NCBI RefSeq assembly: GCF_003044275.1
Contig: NZ_PZPL01000001.1
Coordinates: 2,604,001 to 2,668,000, forward strand
Source of the DNA: Rathayibacter caricis DSM 15933
GTDB taxonomy: Bacteria; Actinomycetota; Actinomycetes; Actinomycetales; Microbacteriaceae
DNA: 64,000 nucleotides
Reading direction: 5' to 3'
Positions within the stretch are counted from its first letter, which is position 1. The number at the start of each line of letters is the position of its first letter. The notes below the pieces were generated by a model. It was not told where the DNA came from and did not search any database. It was given only the letters and a program-made list of their open reading frames with translations. Positions 54,803 through 63,652 of this stretch are shown in pieces. Both the position numbers and the translations under genes were made by a program.

Positions 54803-56326
54803 ATGCCGAGCGCGAAGAAGACGAAGAAGCCCGCTCCGACCGCGCAGCGCGCCTCGCACACGCAGACGGAGGTCGAGCGCAAGTACGACGTCGGCGCCGA
54901 CACCGCGCTGCCCGATCTCGTGGGTGCCGGGCCGGTGGCCGGGAGCGTGAGCGAGAACCCGGTCGAGCTCCGTGCCGAGTACTTCGACACGTCCGGTCGC
55001 GCCCTCTCCCGCGGCCGCTTCACGCTGCGCCGACGCGCGGGCGGGGCGGACGAGGGCTGGCACGTGAAGCTCCCGGGCTCGGCGGGGCGCACCGAGATCC
55101 ACGCGCCGCTGACCGAGTCCAGCGCGGTGCCCACGGTCATCCGCTCGGCGGTGCTCGGACACGTGGGCCGCTCGCGGCTCGAGCCGCTCGCGCTCCTCGA
55201 GACCCGGCGCGGCATCACCCGCGTCCTCGACGCGTCGGGTCGTCAGCTCGCCGAGGTCGCCGATGACCTCGTGGTGGCCGTCGACGCCCGCACCGGAGTC
55301 GAGCGGCGGTGGCGCGAGTGGGAGGTCGAGCTCGTCGACGCGTCCGGCCAGGAGGGCGAGGCCGTCCTCGACGCGATCGAGGAGCGCCTGCTGGCGGGCG
55401 GTGCCCGGCCGGCCGAGAGCGCCTCCAAGCTCGCCCGCGCCACCGGGGGCCCGATCGACGACCGCCGACCCGCCCCTCGCGACGGGGGAGAGGCGGCGCT
55501 CGCCGCGATCGCCGCGCTCCTGCGCGAGCTGCGCGCGGTCGACCCCTTCGTCCGGCTCGAGGGCGAGAACGCCCTGCACCGGATGCGCACGCTCAGCCGG
55601 CGTCTGCGCAGCGTCCTCGCCGCCTCCCGCTCGGTGCTGGACCGCACCGCGACCGACCCGATCCGCGACGAGCTGCGCTGGCTCGGCTCGGTGCTCGGCG
55701 CGGCGCGGGACGAGGAGGTGCTCGGGGCGCGGCTCCGAACCGACCTCGACGCCGCGGCCGAGCAGCTCCCGGCGGCGGCGGTCGCGCCCGGCACGATCCT
55801 CGAGGAGGTCGAGCGGAGGCACGGCGTCGCGGTGCGCCGCGTCGCGCGGACCCTGCGCGGCGGTCGCTACCTCGATCTGCTGGCCTCGCTGGACGAGCTC
55901 CTCGGCGACCCCCCGCGGCTCCCGAAGGCCGCGTCGAGCCCGAAGAAGCTCGTGAAGCGGTCGCTGAAGAAGGAGCTCTCGCGACTCGAGACGGCGAGGA
56001 GCGGACCCGACCGCCACGAGGTCCGCAAGGCGGCGAAGCGGCTGCGCTACGTCGTCGAGGCCTGGCGGTCCGTCGTCCCCTCGGCGGTCGGATCGACGAT
56101 CCACCGCCTCGGCAGCGCGGCCGAGGACATCGCGGACTCTCTCGGAGAGCAGCGCGACGCCCTCGCGGCACGTCGTGCGCTGGGCGAGCACGCGGCCCGG
56201 GCGACCCGTCTCGGAGAGCCCGCCGCCGCCCTCGGCGTCGCCTTCGCCGAGGAGGGCCACCGTGCCCACGATGCGGGACAGGCGGCGGAGGAGGCGTTCG
56301 CCCGATTCGACTCCCTGTCAAGGTGA
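54803..56326 (+). CDS. CYTH and CHAD domain protein
   Basis: Product of 507 residues. The ATG at 54803 lies five bases after CAGAAT. The CYTH (triphosphate tunnel) domain begins with the TEVERKYDV motif (Glu-x-Glu-x-Lys) and includes YFDTSGRALSRGRFTLRRRAGG. The CHAD domain from about residue 240 is helical with conserved His and Arg (ENALHRMRTLSRRLRSVL, DRHEVRKAAKRLRYVVEAW). CYTH enzymes hydrolyse triphosphates and CHAD domains bind polyphosphate, so a role in polyphosphate metabolism is plausible but unproven here. Confidence 0.87.
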   Translation: MPSAKKTKKPAPTAQRASHTQTEVERKYDVGADTALPDLVGAGPVAGSVSENPVELRAEYFDTSGRALSRGRFTLRRRAGGADEGWHVKLPGSAGRTEIHAPLTESSAVPTVIRSAVLGHVGRSRLEPLALLETRRGITRVLDASGRQLAEVADDLVVAVDARTGVERRWREWEVELVDASGQEGEAVLDAIEERLLAGGARPAESASKLARATGGPIDDRRPAPRDGGEAALAAIAALLRELRAVDPFVRLEGENALHRMRTLSRRLRSVLAASRSVLDRTATDPIRDELRWLGSVLGAARDEEVLGARLRTDLDAAAEQLPAAAVAPGTILEEVERRHGVAVRRVARTLRGGRYLDLLASLDELLGDPPRLPKAASSPKKLVKRSLKKELSRLETARSGPDRHEVRKAAKRLRYVVEAWRSVVPSAVGSTIHRLGSAAEDIADSLGEQRDALAARRALGEHAARATRLGEPAAALGVAFAEEGHRAHDAGQAAEEAFARFDSLSR

Positions 56327-56370
56327 ACCCGCGGTAACGCGCAGGAAACGGGCGGCGGATAATGTGAATC

Positions 56371-57915
56371 ATGCCTTCCGTCCGTGCTCTCCCGTCACCG
56401 CTCCTGCGTCCCCGCCATTTCGACCGCGACGACGTGGTCGTCCATGCCGGTCTGTTCTCGCTGGTGAACTCGAGTACGACGCCCAAGGCAGCGTGGACCG
56501 AGGATCTGATCGCGATCGGCGAGGTCCTCGACGAGGCCGAGTTCCCGTACCGCCTCATCCGCGGCACCGACGGATCGCCGTTCCTGGCCGTCGACCGCTC
56601 GCTCGGCACCGAGCTGGCCACTCTGCTCTCCCGTGCGTTCGCGACCGAGCCCTTCTACGTGAAGACCCTCGACAAGCGCGGGACCCCACCGCACCTGGTC
56701 GCTGAGGGGATGATCGCGCCGTACCCGCGCGCCTACGTCTTCTCACTCTTCCGCCCTCGCGTCTCCTCTACCGGATCGCTCCGCTACGGCGCCCGCAGCG
56801 GCGTGCGCCTGGAGCTGTGGAAGGTGGGCGAGGAGGAGATCACCACTCCTGCCGAGAACGCCCTCATGCGGAGCAGCCTCCCCGTCGCCGAGGCGATCGA
56901 CGCGCACGTCGAGGCGTACGGGCGCACCTGGCCGACCTTCGAGGGCATGTTCGAGCCGCTCGTCAGCGACATCCGCTTCGACGTCGACATCGTCTTCTCC
57001 TGGGTCGACGGCACCGATCTCGAGTTCCAGCGCGCCCGGGCGGCCCGCATGGCCAGCTACGTCGTGGGCGAGGGCGACGACGCTCCCGCGCGCTTCCGTC
57101 AGATCGACGAGCTCAAGTACGCCCTGCGCAGCGTCTACATGTACGCGCCGTGGATCCGGCACATCTACATCGTCACCGACTCGCCGCGCCCCCGCTGGCT
57201 CGACGAGCACCCCGATGTGACCCTCGTGCGCAGCGAGGACCACTTCCGCGACCTCTCGGTGCTGCCCACCCACAACTCGCACGCCGTCGAGAGCCAGCTC
57301 CACCGCATCCCGGGCCTCGCCGAGCACTTCCTCTACTCCAACGACGACATGTTCTTCGGGCGACCGGTCGATCCGTCGATCTTCTTCTCACCCGGAGGGA
57401 TCACGAAGTTCATCGAGGCCACGACGCGCATCGGAATGGGCGATTCCAACTCCACGCGCAGCGGTTTCGAGAACGCCGCGCGCGTCAACCGCCGCCTCCT
57501 GCGCGAGCGCTTCGGAGCGATGACCACCCGTCACCTCGAGCACGCGGCGACTCCGCTGCGCAAGAGCGTCATGAGCGAGCTCGAGGCCGAGTTCGAGCCC
57601 GAGTTCACCGCGACCGCCGCGAGCCGCTTCCGCTCGGCGAGCGACGTGTCGGTGACCAACTCGCTGTACCACTACTACGCGCTGATGACCGGCCGAGCGG
57701 TCGTGCAGGAGAACGCGAAGGTCAAGTACGTCGACACCACGATGCACCAGGGCCTGAAGGACATGAAGAAGCTCCTGAAGAACCGGGCCGTCGACTTCTT
57801 CTGCCTGAACGACGGCAGCTTTCCCGAGATCTCGGCGGAGGCGCGCACGAAGGCCGTCATCGGGTTCCTCGAGGAGTACTACCCGATCGCCGCCCCGTGG
57901 GAGCGCGAGGACTGA
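56371..57915 (+). CDS. Stealth-family capsular/exopolysaccharide phosphotransferase
   Basis: Product of 514 residues. CR1 is DVDIVFSWVDGTD at about 204-216. CR2 includes LKYALRSVYMYAPWIRHIYIVTDSP. CR3/CR4 include PTHNSHAVESQLHRIPGLAEHFLYSNDDMFFG and the later CLNDG block. These define Stealth sugar-phosphate transferases related to GlcNAc-phosphotransferase, which build phosphodiester-linked surface glycans. The first 190 residues are a less conserved lead domain. TAATGT lies five bases before the ATG. No other capsule genes are nearby, apart from a small membrane protein two bases downstream. Confidence 0.9.
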   Translation: MPSVRALPSPLLRPRHFDRDDVVVHAGLFSLVNSSTTPKAAWTEDLIAIGEVLDEAEFPYRLIRGTDGSPFLAVDRSLGTELATLLSRAFATEPFYVKTLDKRGTPPHLVAEGMIAPYPRAYVFSLFRPRVSSTGSLRYGARSGVRLELWKVGEEEITTPAENALMRSSLPVAEAIDAHVEAYGRTWPTFEGMFEPLVSDIRFDVDIVFSWVDGTDLEFQRARAARMASYVVGEGDDAPARFRQIDELKYALRSVYMYAPWIRHIYIVTDSPRPRWLDEHPDVTLVRSEDHFRDLSVLPTHNSHAVESQLHRIPGLAEHFLYSNDDMFFGRPVDPSIFFSPGGITKFIEATTRIGMGDSNSTRSGFENAARVNRRLLRERFGAMTTRHLEHAATPLRKSVMSELEAEFEPEFTATAASRFRSASDVSVTNSLYHYYALMTGRAVVQENAKVKYVDTTMHQGLKDMKKLLKNRAVDFFCLNDGSFPEISAEARTKAVIGFLEEYYPIAAPWERED

Positions 57916-57917
57916 CC

Positions 57918-58097
57918 GTGCTCTGGACCGTCGGCGGCGCGGTCGTCGGACTGCTGCTCGGGATCGCGAGCTCGCTCGTGTTCCCGGGCATCGGAGTGGG
58001 TGCCGGCGTGGGTGTCGGCCTCGCGCTCGGCGCCGCGCTGGCCTTCGCCGGCCACCTGTTCGCACGCGATCGGGAGCGGGGCCGCTCGGAGCGCTGA
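57918..58097 (+). CDS. Small glycine-rich membrane protein of 59 residues
   Basis: GTG start two bases after the Stealth gene stop. Residues 3-25 (TVGGAVVGLLLGIASSLVF) and 28-50 (GIGVGAGVGVGLALGAALAF) are two hydrophobic, Gly/Ala-rich helices. A charged tail RDRERGRSER follows. The arrangement suggests a helical-hairpin membrane protein co-translated with the Stealth transferase. No known family is recognised. It might help anchor or export, but that is conjecture. Confidence 0.65.
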   Translation: MLWTVGGAVVGLLLGIASSLVFPGIGVGAGVGVGLALGAALAFAGHLFARDRERGRSER

Positions 58098-58326
58098 GAG
58101 CGGGCGCGGCTCGACCGTCGTCACAACGGTCCGCGTCCGTAGAGGGGTCGGGCTGCCTGCGCGATAGCACGGCGTGTTCGGCCGCGCCCGGGGCGAACGC
58201 ATGCTCCATCGTGGCCGGACGTCCACGGCCTTCGGTGGACGCTGCCTGCGGCGGAGGAAAGGTCCTTCGCCTGATGTCCAGAGGGACTCGTCGGCGCACG
58301 TCACGGAGAGCAGGCGCGGTTCGGCC

Positions 58327-59664
58327 TCAGAAGGGAAGGGGATCGCCTTCGCGCCGCCACTCCGGCGCACCTCCGAAGAGCCGCTCCGGCGGCTCCGGTG
58401 CGGTGGTGTGGTGTCGTCCGGTGGGGCTGGTCCAGTCGAGGACTCCGCCTGGTCGGTGGTGGACCTGCCAGGTGGTGGTGTGGCGGAGTCGGTGGTGGTG
58501 GCGGCAGAGGTGGGCGAGGTTGTCGGCGTCGGTGGGGCCCTCGTGCTGCCATTCGACGGTGTGGTCGATGTCGCTGTCGCGGGCGGATCGGGTGCAGCCG
58601 GGGAACCGGCACGTGACGTCGCGGTGGGCGAGGGCCCGGCGGAGGTCGGCGGGGACGCGGTAGGTGGTGCGCCCGACGGAGAGGACGGCGCCGGTCTCCG
58701 GGTGGGTGAGGATGCGGGTGAACGAGGGCGCATCGGCGGTGAGGCGCCGTGCGGTGGCGGGGTCGATGGGGCCGTAGCCGTCGAGGACACCGGGTTCGTC
58801 GGAGCGTCCGAGGAGGGTCAGGACGGGGACGGTGACGGAGACCCACGGGCGCACGCCCCGCGGTATCGACGTCGACGGCTGCGGACTATCGGGGCCCGGC
58901 ACGATCTCGCCGTCGAGCAGGAGCGCGGCGGCGACGTCGGCGCGCAGCTGCCCGAGGGTGCGCTCCTCCTCGGGGACCTCGTGCAGGCTGCGGGTGGTGC
59001 GGTCTATCCTGTCGAACGCTCCGTGCGCTTGCGGAGCGGGTAGATGCATGTGCAGGGTGGCCATGCCGTCGAGTTCGCCGTCTAGCCAGACGCCACGGCG
59101 GGCGGCGCACCGCGTGTGCCGGTCGGTGAGCGACTCCGGGTGCAGGCGCTCGCGCAGCGAGCGCAAGCGGCGTCGCAGCTGCGGAGGCGTGCAGGCACGG
59201 GCGAGGGCCGCGGCGGCCTCGTCGAAACGGCTCCGCACGTCGACCGGCAGTTCGAGCGCGGCCCTGATGACCACGCGGGCGTGCTCGGGTGCGATCGCGG
59301 CCTCGCGCAGAGCCGTGAGTGTGTCCGGCAGTTCGTTCACGAGCATCCGGCTCTCCTCGACGAGGATGCCGGCGAGGGATTCGGAGATCCGCATCCCGGT
59401 TGCGATCTCGGCGACGAGGGCGCGCATCGCGGCCTCTTCGCGTTCGACGTGCGCCTGCACGCGGGGATCAACGAGGGCGTTCGGGAGGGTCATCGCGGTT
59501 TGGCGGGCGAGTTCGATCAGCTCGGCCCGTTGCGCTTCGGCGCGGGAGCGGAACGCGTCGACCGCGCAGGCGGCTCCGACGGCGGCGACGAGGGCGTCGT
59601 CGAAGCACTCGCGCACGCTCGGACCACCGCCTGCCGGCCTCGCTTCGACATCCAGAAGAACCAT
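58327..59664 (-). CDS. DUF222 and HNH endonuclease domain protein
   Basis: Product of 445 residues. The N-terminal two thirds match DUF222 (SRAEAQRAELIELARQTA, RISESLAGILVEESRMLVNELPDTLTALREAAI). The C terminus holds an HNH nuclease with CRFPGCTRSARDSDIDHTVEWQHEGPTDADNL and LCRHHHRLRH. Such proteins (related to the REP13E12 type) are multicopy in actinobacterial genomes and often near repeats. Their function is unknown. No methylase accompanies it. Confidence 0.87.
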   Translation of the reverse strand: MVLLDVEARPAGGGPSVRECFDDALVAAVGAACAVDAFRSRAEAQRAELIELARQTAMTLPNALVDPRVQAHVEREEAAMRALVAEIATGMRISESLAGILVEESRMLVNELPDTLTALREAAIAPEHARVVIRAALELPVDVRSRFDEAAAALARACTPPQLRRRLRSLRERLHPESLTDRHTRCAARRGVWLDGELDGMATLHMHLPAPQAHGAFDRIDRTTRSLHEVPEEERTLGQLRADVAAALLLDGEIVPGPDSPQPSTSIPRGVRPWVSVTVPVLTLLGRSDEPGVLDGYGPIDPATARRLTADAPSFTRILTHPETGAVLSVGRTTYRVPADLRRALAHRDVTCRFPGCTRSARDSDIDHTVEWQHEGPTDADNLAHLCRHHHRLRHTTTWQVHHRPGGVLDWTSPTGRHHTTAPEPPERLFGGAPEWRREGDPLPF

Positions 59665-59765
59665 ACGAGGATGACACCAGCGACCACCGACATCTCAGTC
59701 GCGATCGCGCCACGAGGCGGTGGAACGCGCCAGGGACGGGGTCGGAGGCGGGGCTGCTGGTGGAC

Positions 59766-59810
59766 GTGGATCTCGATACGCCCGCTGCGCGGGCTACTCG
59801 ATCAGCAAGA
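59766..59810 (+). repeat. Short palindromic intergenic repeat of the Microbacteriaceae type
   Basis: TCTCGATACGCCCGCTGCGC followed by GGGCTACTCGATCAGCA contains the hairpin GCCCGC-TGC-GCGGGC (59780-59794). From memory, near-identical units are scattered through intergenic regions of this family; I cannot check this here. It sits between the HNH gene and the phosphoesterase gene. Confidence 0.6.
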
Positions 59811-59875
59811 AGGAGGGGCCGCTCGGTCAGCGAGAAGGTCTCCCACTGCGAGGGCTCCTCGGTCCGAGCCTCGCC

Positions 59876-60829
59876 CTAGGCGCTGACGCCGACGCGCTCC
59901 TCGAGCGGCGGGTAGAGCGCCTCGTCGCGCGTGACGGGAGCCGCGGTGGCCGGGGCGATCTCGACGCCGGCGGCCGCGAGGATCCGCTCGGTCTCGTTCG
60001 CGGAGACGTACGAGACCTCGGTCGAGGTGCCGATCGGCACGACCGAGTGCAGCACCGTGCCGTCGTAGACGTGGATGAGGTTGAACGCCTGGGCGCCGTT
60101 GCGCGCGCGGGTGCCGCCGACCGGGACGTTGAGGTCCTGGGTGTAGCAGGTGGCCGAGGCGACCGACACCGGGATCCCCGCGAAGGTGGCGGTGGAGGAG
60201 TAGTGGAGGTGCCCCGCGATGATGCTGCGGACGTCGGACCCCTCGAGGACCTCGGCCAGCGCCGGCTGGTCGCGCAGCTCCACGAGCACCGAGAGGTCGA
60301 GCACGGACGGCACCGGCGGGTGGTGCAGCGCCAGGATCGTGCCGTGCGGAGCGGGGCTCGCCAGCTCCTCGGCGAGCCAGTCGAGCTGCGCGCCCGAGAT
60401 CTCGCCGTAGTGGGCGCCGGGCACGGTCGAGTCGAGCGCGATGATCCGCAGCCCGTTCACGTCGTGCACGCGGTCGAAGGGCTGCGTCGTGGGGAGCTGG
60501 TCGAGCAGTCCCGAGCGGAACGCGCCGCGGTCGTCGTGGTTGCCCATCACCCAGATCACCTCGGCGCCGAGGCGGGCGGCCGCGGGCTCCACGACGGCGC
60601 GGAGCTTGGCGTACGCCTCGGGCTCGCCCTTGTCGGCGAGGTCGCCCGTGATGACGATCGCCTCGGGGCGCCCGCCCGACTCCTCGAGCTCGTCGAAGAG
60701 CCGACGGAGCTGCGCCTCGCTGTCGACGTCGGAGCCGTAGAGGCCTCCGTCGCCCGCGATGAAGTGCGTGTCGCTGAGATGAAGGATGAAGTGGTTGGGC
60801 CGCGGGTACTCGGCCTGACGGACGGTCAT
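59876..60829 (-). CDS. Calcineurin-type metallophosphoesterase (CpdA/GpdQ-like)
   Basis: Product of 317 residues. Metal motifs are [43 protein letters not shown] and [10 protein letters not shown], the order of class III cyclic nucleotide phosphodiesterases. It probably hydrolyses cAMP or glycerophosphodiesters; the substrate is not determined by sequence. GAGGATC precedes the ATG. A 36-codon ORF overlaps its start by ATGA. Confidence 0.85.
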   Translation of the reverse strand: MTVRQAEYPRPNHFILHLSDTHFIAGDGGLYGSDVDSEAQLRRLFDELEESGGRPEAIVITGDLADKGEPEAYAKLRAVVEPAAARLGAEVIWVMGNHDDRGAFRSGLLDQLPTTQPFDRVHDVNGLRIIALDSTVPGAHYGEISGAQLDWLAEELASPAPHGTILALHHPPVPSVLDLSVLVELRDQPALAEVLEGSDVRSIIAGHLHYSSTATFAGIPVSVASATCYTQDLNVPVGGTRARNGAQAFNLIHVYDGTVLHSVVPIGTSTEVSYVSANETERILAAAGVEIAPATAAPVTRDEALYPPLEERVGVSA

Positions 60830-61032
60830 GATCCTCGGGTTTCACGATCGGCGGGAGCTGAATCGGTTGTTCCAGCATCGACACTAGCGAAGGTACGACG
60901 CGGGATCCAGGACTGCACCCGCTGACGCCAGTCCATCATCGCGGGGTGAACGAGGGGCCAACGCGGCACGGCGCGTCATCGAACGCTTTTCCCAGGAACC
61001 GGCGCGAACCGCAGGAACGAGGGCGGGTCGGC

Positions 61033-62388
61033 TCAGAGCCGGTGCAGCATCCGCTCGTAGAACACGATCGCGCGCTCGAACTGGTCGACCTCGATCGACT
61101 CGTCGGCGCCGTGGATGCCGAGCTGCTGCTGCGGGCTGATCTCGAAGGGGATGAAGCGGTAGACGCCGTCGCTGATCGCGTGGAAGTGCCGCGCGTCGCT
61201 GCCGCCGGTCTGCACGTACGGCGCCACGATCGCCTCGGGGAACACCTCGCGGATCACGGAGCGCAGCACGTCGTACGGGCCGCCGTCGCCGGGCTCGCCG
61301 GTCGAGGAGACCGGGGAGGGCTCGTGCGCCACCCGCACCTCGACCTCGACCTGCGGGTCGTCGATGACGTCGCGGATCCGGGCGACCACGCCCGCGACGG
61401 TGCCGCCCGGATTGATCCGGACGTTCGCGACCGCGCTGGCGGTCGACGCGAGGACGTTGGCCCCGGTGCTGCCGCGGAGCTGGGTGACGGCGACGGTGGT
61501 GCGCAGCATCGCGGCCGAGCGGTTGGAGTGCGCGGCGAGAGCGCCGATCACCGCGTCCGGGTGCTCGTGGGGGTGGGAGTACCAGACGGCGTGCGCCGCG
61601 TCGGCGTGCGGAGCCGCCGCCTGCACGAGCTCGGCGATCGGCTCCGGGAGCGTGGACGGGAACGGGTTCTCGGTCAGCCGGTGGATGGCTCGGGCGAGCC
61701 GCTGCGTGGCGAGGAGCCCCGGGAAGGGCGGGGGAGCGGAGGCGTGGCCACCGGCGTCGCGGCAGGTCAGCTCGAGGTTCATGATGCCGCGCTCGGTCAC
61801 TCCGACGACGGCGATCGGAGTGGTCACGCCGGGCAGGATGCCGCGGCGGACGTTGCCGCCCTCGTCGAGCACGAAGCGGGGCCGCACGCCGCGGGCGGCG
61901 AGCAGGGCGACGACCGAGGGGGCGCCGTCGCCGGCGGTCTCCTCGTTGTGCGTCGAGAGGAGGTAGACGTCGCGCTCGGGACGCTCACCGCGCAGCACCG
62001 CCGCCTCGACCACCTCGAGCAGGGCCACGAGGGACCCCTTGTCGTCGAGCGCGCCCCGTCCGATGACCGACGTGCGGCCGTCGGGCCGCAGGACGGTGTC
62101 GGCGGCGAACGGCGAGCTCGACCAGTCCTCCGGCGTGACGCTGACGACGTCGTAGTGGGCCATCAGCACCGCGGGGTCGCCGTCGACGGTGCCGCGCCAG
62201 CGCCAGAGCAGCGAGTGCCCGGCGACGATCTCGCGCTCCAGCGTGCCGTGCAGGGCGGGGTAGAACTGCTCGAGCAGCTCGACGAAGACGTCGAAGCGCG
62301 ACCAGTCGGTCGCGGATTCGTCGGAGTGCGACACCGTGTCGACCCGCAGCAGGGCCTGGAAGCGCTCGAGCGCGGAGGTGGTCGTCAC
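61033..62388 (-). CDS. M20-family metallopeptidase
   Basis: Product of 451 residues from GTG. VLMAHYDVVSV gives the first metal His and Asp, GRGALDDKGSLVALL the bridging Asp, STHNEETAGDG the catalytic Glu pair, and RFVLDEGG another ligand. The dimerisation domain follows (VGVTERGIMNLELTC, GGHASAPPP), and the last metal His is in QQLGIHGADE. It is a cytoplasmic carboxypeptidase or deacylase of the ArgE/DapE/CPG2 group. TAGGCT (62395-62400) lies six bases before the GTG. Substrate unknown. Confidence 0.87.
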   Translation of the reverse strand: MTTTSALERFQALLRVDTVSHSDESATDWSRFDVFVELLEQFYPALHGTLEREIVAGHSLLWRWRGTVDGDPAVLMAHYDVVSVTPEDWSSSPFAADTVLRPDGRTSVIGRGALDDKGSLVALLEVVEAAVLRGERPERDVYLLSTHNEETAGDGAPSVVALLAARGVRPRFVLDEGGNVRRGILPGVTTPIAVVGVTERGIMNLELTCRDAGGHASAPPPFPGLLATQRLARAIHRLTENPFPSTLPEPIAELVQAAAPHADAAHAVWYSHPHEHPDAVIGALAAHSNRSAAMLRTTVAVTQLRGSTGANVLASTASAVANVRINPGGTVAGVVARIRDVIDDPQVEVEVRVAHEPSPVSSTGEPGDGGPYDVLRSVIREVFPEAIVAPYVQTGGSDARHFHAISDGVYRFIPFEISPQQQLGIHGADESIEVDQFERAIVFYERMLHRL

Positions 62389-62446
62389 CGGGCTAGCCTA
62401 CGACGGCGGTCAGCGGCCTCCGGCCCGCGCGGAGCGGAGGTGCGCG

Positions 62447-62947
62447 GTGACTCCACTGCCCGAGGTGTGCGTGGTCTACGTGCTGCGCGAGAGCGACGGA
62501 ACCGTCGAGGTGCTGCTCGGCGAGAAGCGCCGCGGTCTGGGACGGGGCCGGGTCGTCGCTCCGGGCGGGAAGCTCGAGCCGGGGGAGTCGCCGGTCGAGG
62601 CCGCCGTGCGCGAGCTCGCCGAGGAGGTCGGGCTGCACGCCGAACCGGGCGATCTCGTCGCGCACGGGATCCTCGACTACTCGTTCCCGCACCGGCCCGC
62701 ATGGAGCCAGCGTTCGCACGTCTTCCTCTGCCGCCGCTGGCGGGGCGAGGTGACGGAGTCGGCCGACCTCGCCGCCGAGTTCGTCCCGCTGCACTCCGTC
62801 CCCTACGAGCGGATGTGGGACGACGCGCGCTGGTGGCTCCCGGGCGTGCTGCTCCGGGGCGAGCACGCGCGCTTCCGCTTCGAGTTCGGTGAGGACCTCG
62901 CGACCGTCCGCGCCACCGACGTCCCCGGGTACACCTCCGCGGGCTGA
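62447..62947 (+). CDS. NUDIX hydrolase (8-oxo-dGTPase-like)
   Basis: Product of 166 residues from GTG, with GGAGG six bases upstream. The NUDIX box reads GGKLEPGESPVEAAVRELAE with EVGL, a full G-x5-E-x7-R-E-U-x-E-E-x-G-U match. VVYVLRESDGTVEVLLGEKRRGLGRGR before it and WSQRSHVFLCRRWRG after it resemble the MTH1-like group that sanitises oxidised nucleotides. The open frame upstream of the GTG lies over the M20 start and is not used. Confidence 0.87.
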   Translation: MTPLPEVCVVYVLRESDGTVEVLLGEKRRGLGRGRVVAPGGKLEPGESPVEAAVRELAEEVGLHAEPGDLVAHGILDYSFPHRPAWSQRSHVFLCRRWRGEVTESADLAAEFVPLHSVPYERMWDDARWWLPGVLLRGEHARFRFEFGEDLATVRATDVPGYTSAG

Positions 62948-62949
62948 GC

Positions 62950-63588
62950 TCAGACTTCGAGGACGTCGCCGGGTTCGAGCGCGTGGTACTCCCCGCCGCC
63001 CTCGCGGGTCGCCCAGCCGAGGCGGTCGTGGCCCATGCCCCGGCCGGCCTCGGACAGCACTCCCTCGTGCGTCGCGAAGGCGTGCCGCGGAGAGAGGGCC
63101 AGCACGTGGTCCATCGACTCGGCGATCTTCATCCAGGGAGCGCCGGAGGGGGCGGCCAGGATCTCCACGTCGACGCCGTCGGGCCGGGTGAAGGAGTCGC
63201 CCGCGTAGTAGAAGCGCCCGTTCACCAGCACCGCGACGTTGTCGATCACGGGGATGGAGCTGTGGATGACCGCGTGCCGCGAGCCGAAGAACCGCAGCTC
63301 GAACGGTCCGACCTCGACGCGGTCGCCGTCCGAGACGGTCTCGATGGCGAAGCCCTCGGCGGCCGCAGCGACCCCCGCCGGTCCGAAGAAGCGGATCGAC
63401 GGGTTCGCCGAACGCAGGCGCTCGAGCTGCTCGGGCGTCCAGTGGTCGGGGTGCTCGTGGGTGAGGACCACGGCCACGGTCTCGGCGGTGCCCTCCACGG
63501 GGCGGGTGAAGGCTCCGGGGTCGATCACGAGGCGGGATCCCGCCTCCTCGACGAGGACGGCGGCGTGCTCGAGCTTGGTCAGTCGCAT
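62950..63588 (-). CDS. Metallo-beta-lactamase-fold hydrolase (UlaG-like)
   Basis: Product of 212 residues. VLTHEHPDHWTPEQLERL carries the HxHxDH metal motif, SRHAVIHS and YYAGDSFTRPDG hold further ligands, and FATHEG ends the metal site. The short N terminus (LTKLEHAAVLVEEAGSRLVIDPG) is typical of the UlaG/YtnP-like subgroup. Likely cytoplasmic; substrate unknown. It converges with the NUDIX gene, with two bases between stops. Confidence 0.85.
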   Translation of the reverse strand: MRLTKLEHAAVLVEEAGSRLVIDPGAFTRPVEGTAETVAVVLTHEHPDHWTPEQLERLRSANPSIRFFGPAGVAAAAEGFAIETVSDGDRVEVGPFELRFFGSRHAVIHSSIPVIDNVAVLVNGRFYYAGDSFTRPDGVDVEILAAPSGAPWMKIAESMDHVLALSPRHAFATHEGVLSEAGRGMGHDRLGWATREGGGEYHALEPGDVLEV

Positions 63589-63652
63589 GGCTCCGAGCTA
63601 ACCGCCCTCGCCGCCCGGTCGCAAGGCGGTGCCGTCAGGCGAGGCGGTGCCG

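Noticed and set aside
58220..58241. Hairpin CGTCCAC/GTGGACG between the small membrane protein and the HNH gene
   Set aside because: Seven base pairs with an 8-nt loop and no T tract; possible terminator but too weak to list.
58327..59664. DUF222-HNH gene as a restriction or homing system
   Set aside because: No methyltransferase, intron, intein or mobile-element boundary is visible; the family's function is unknown.
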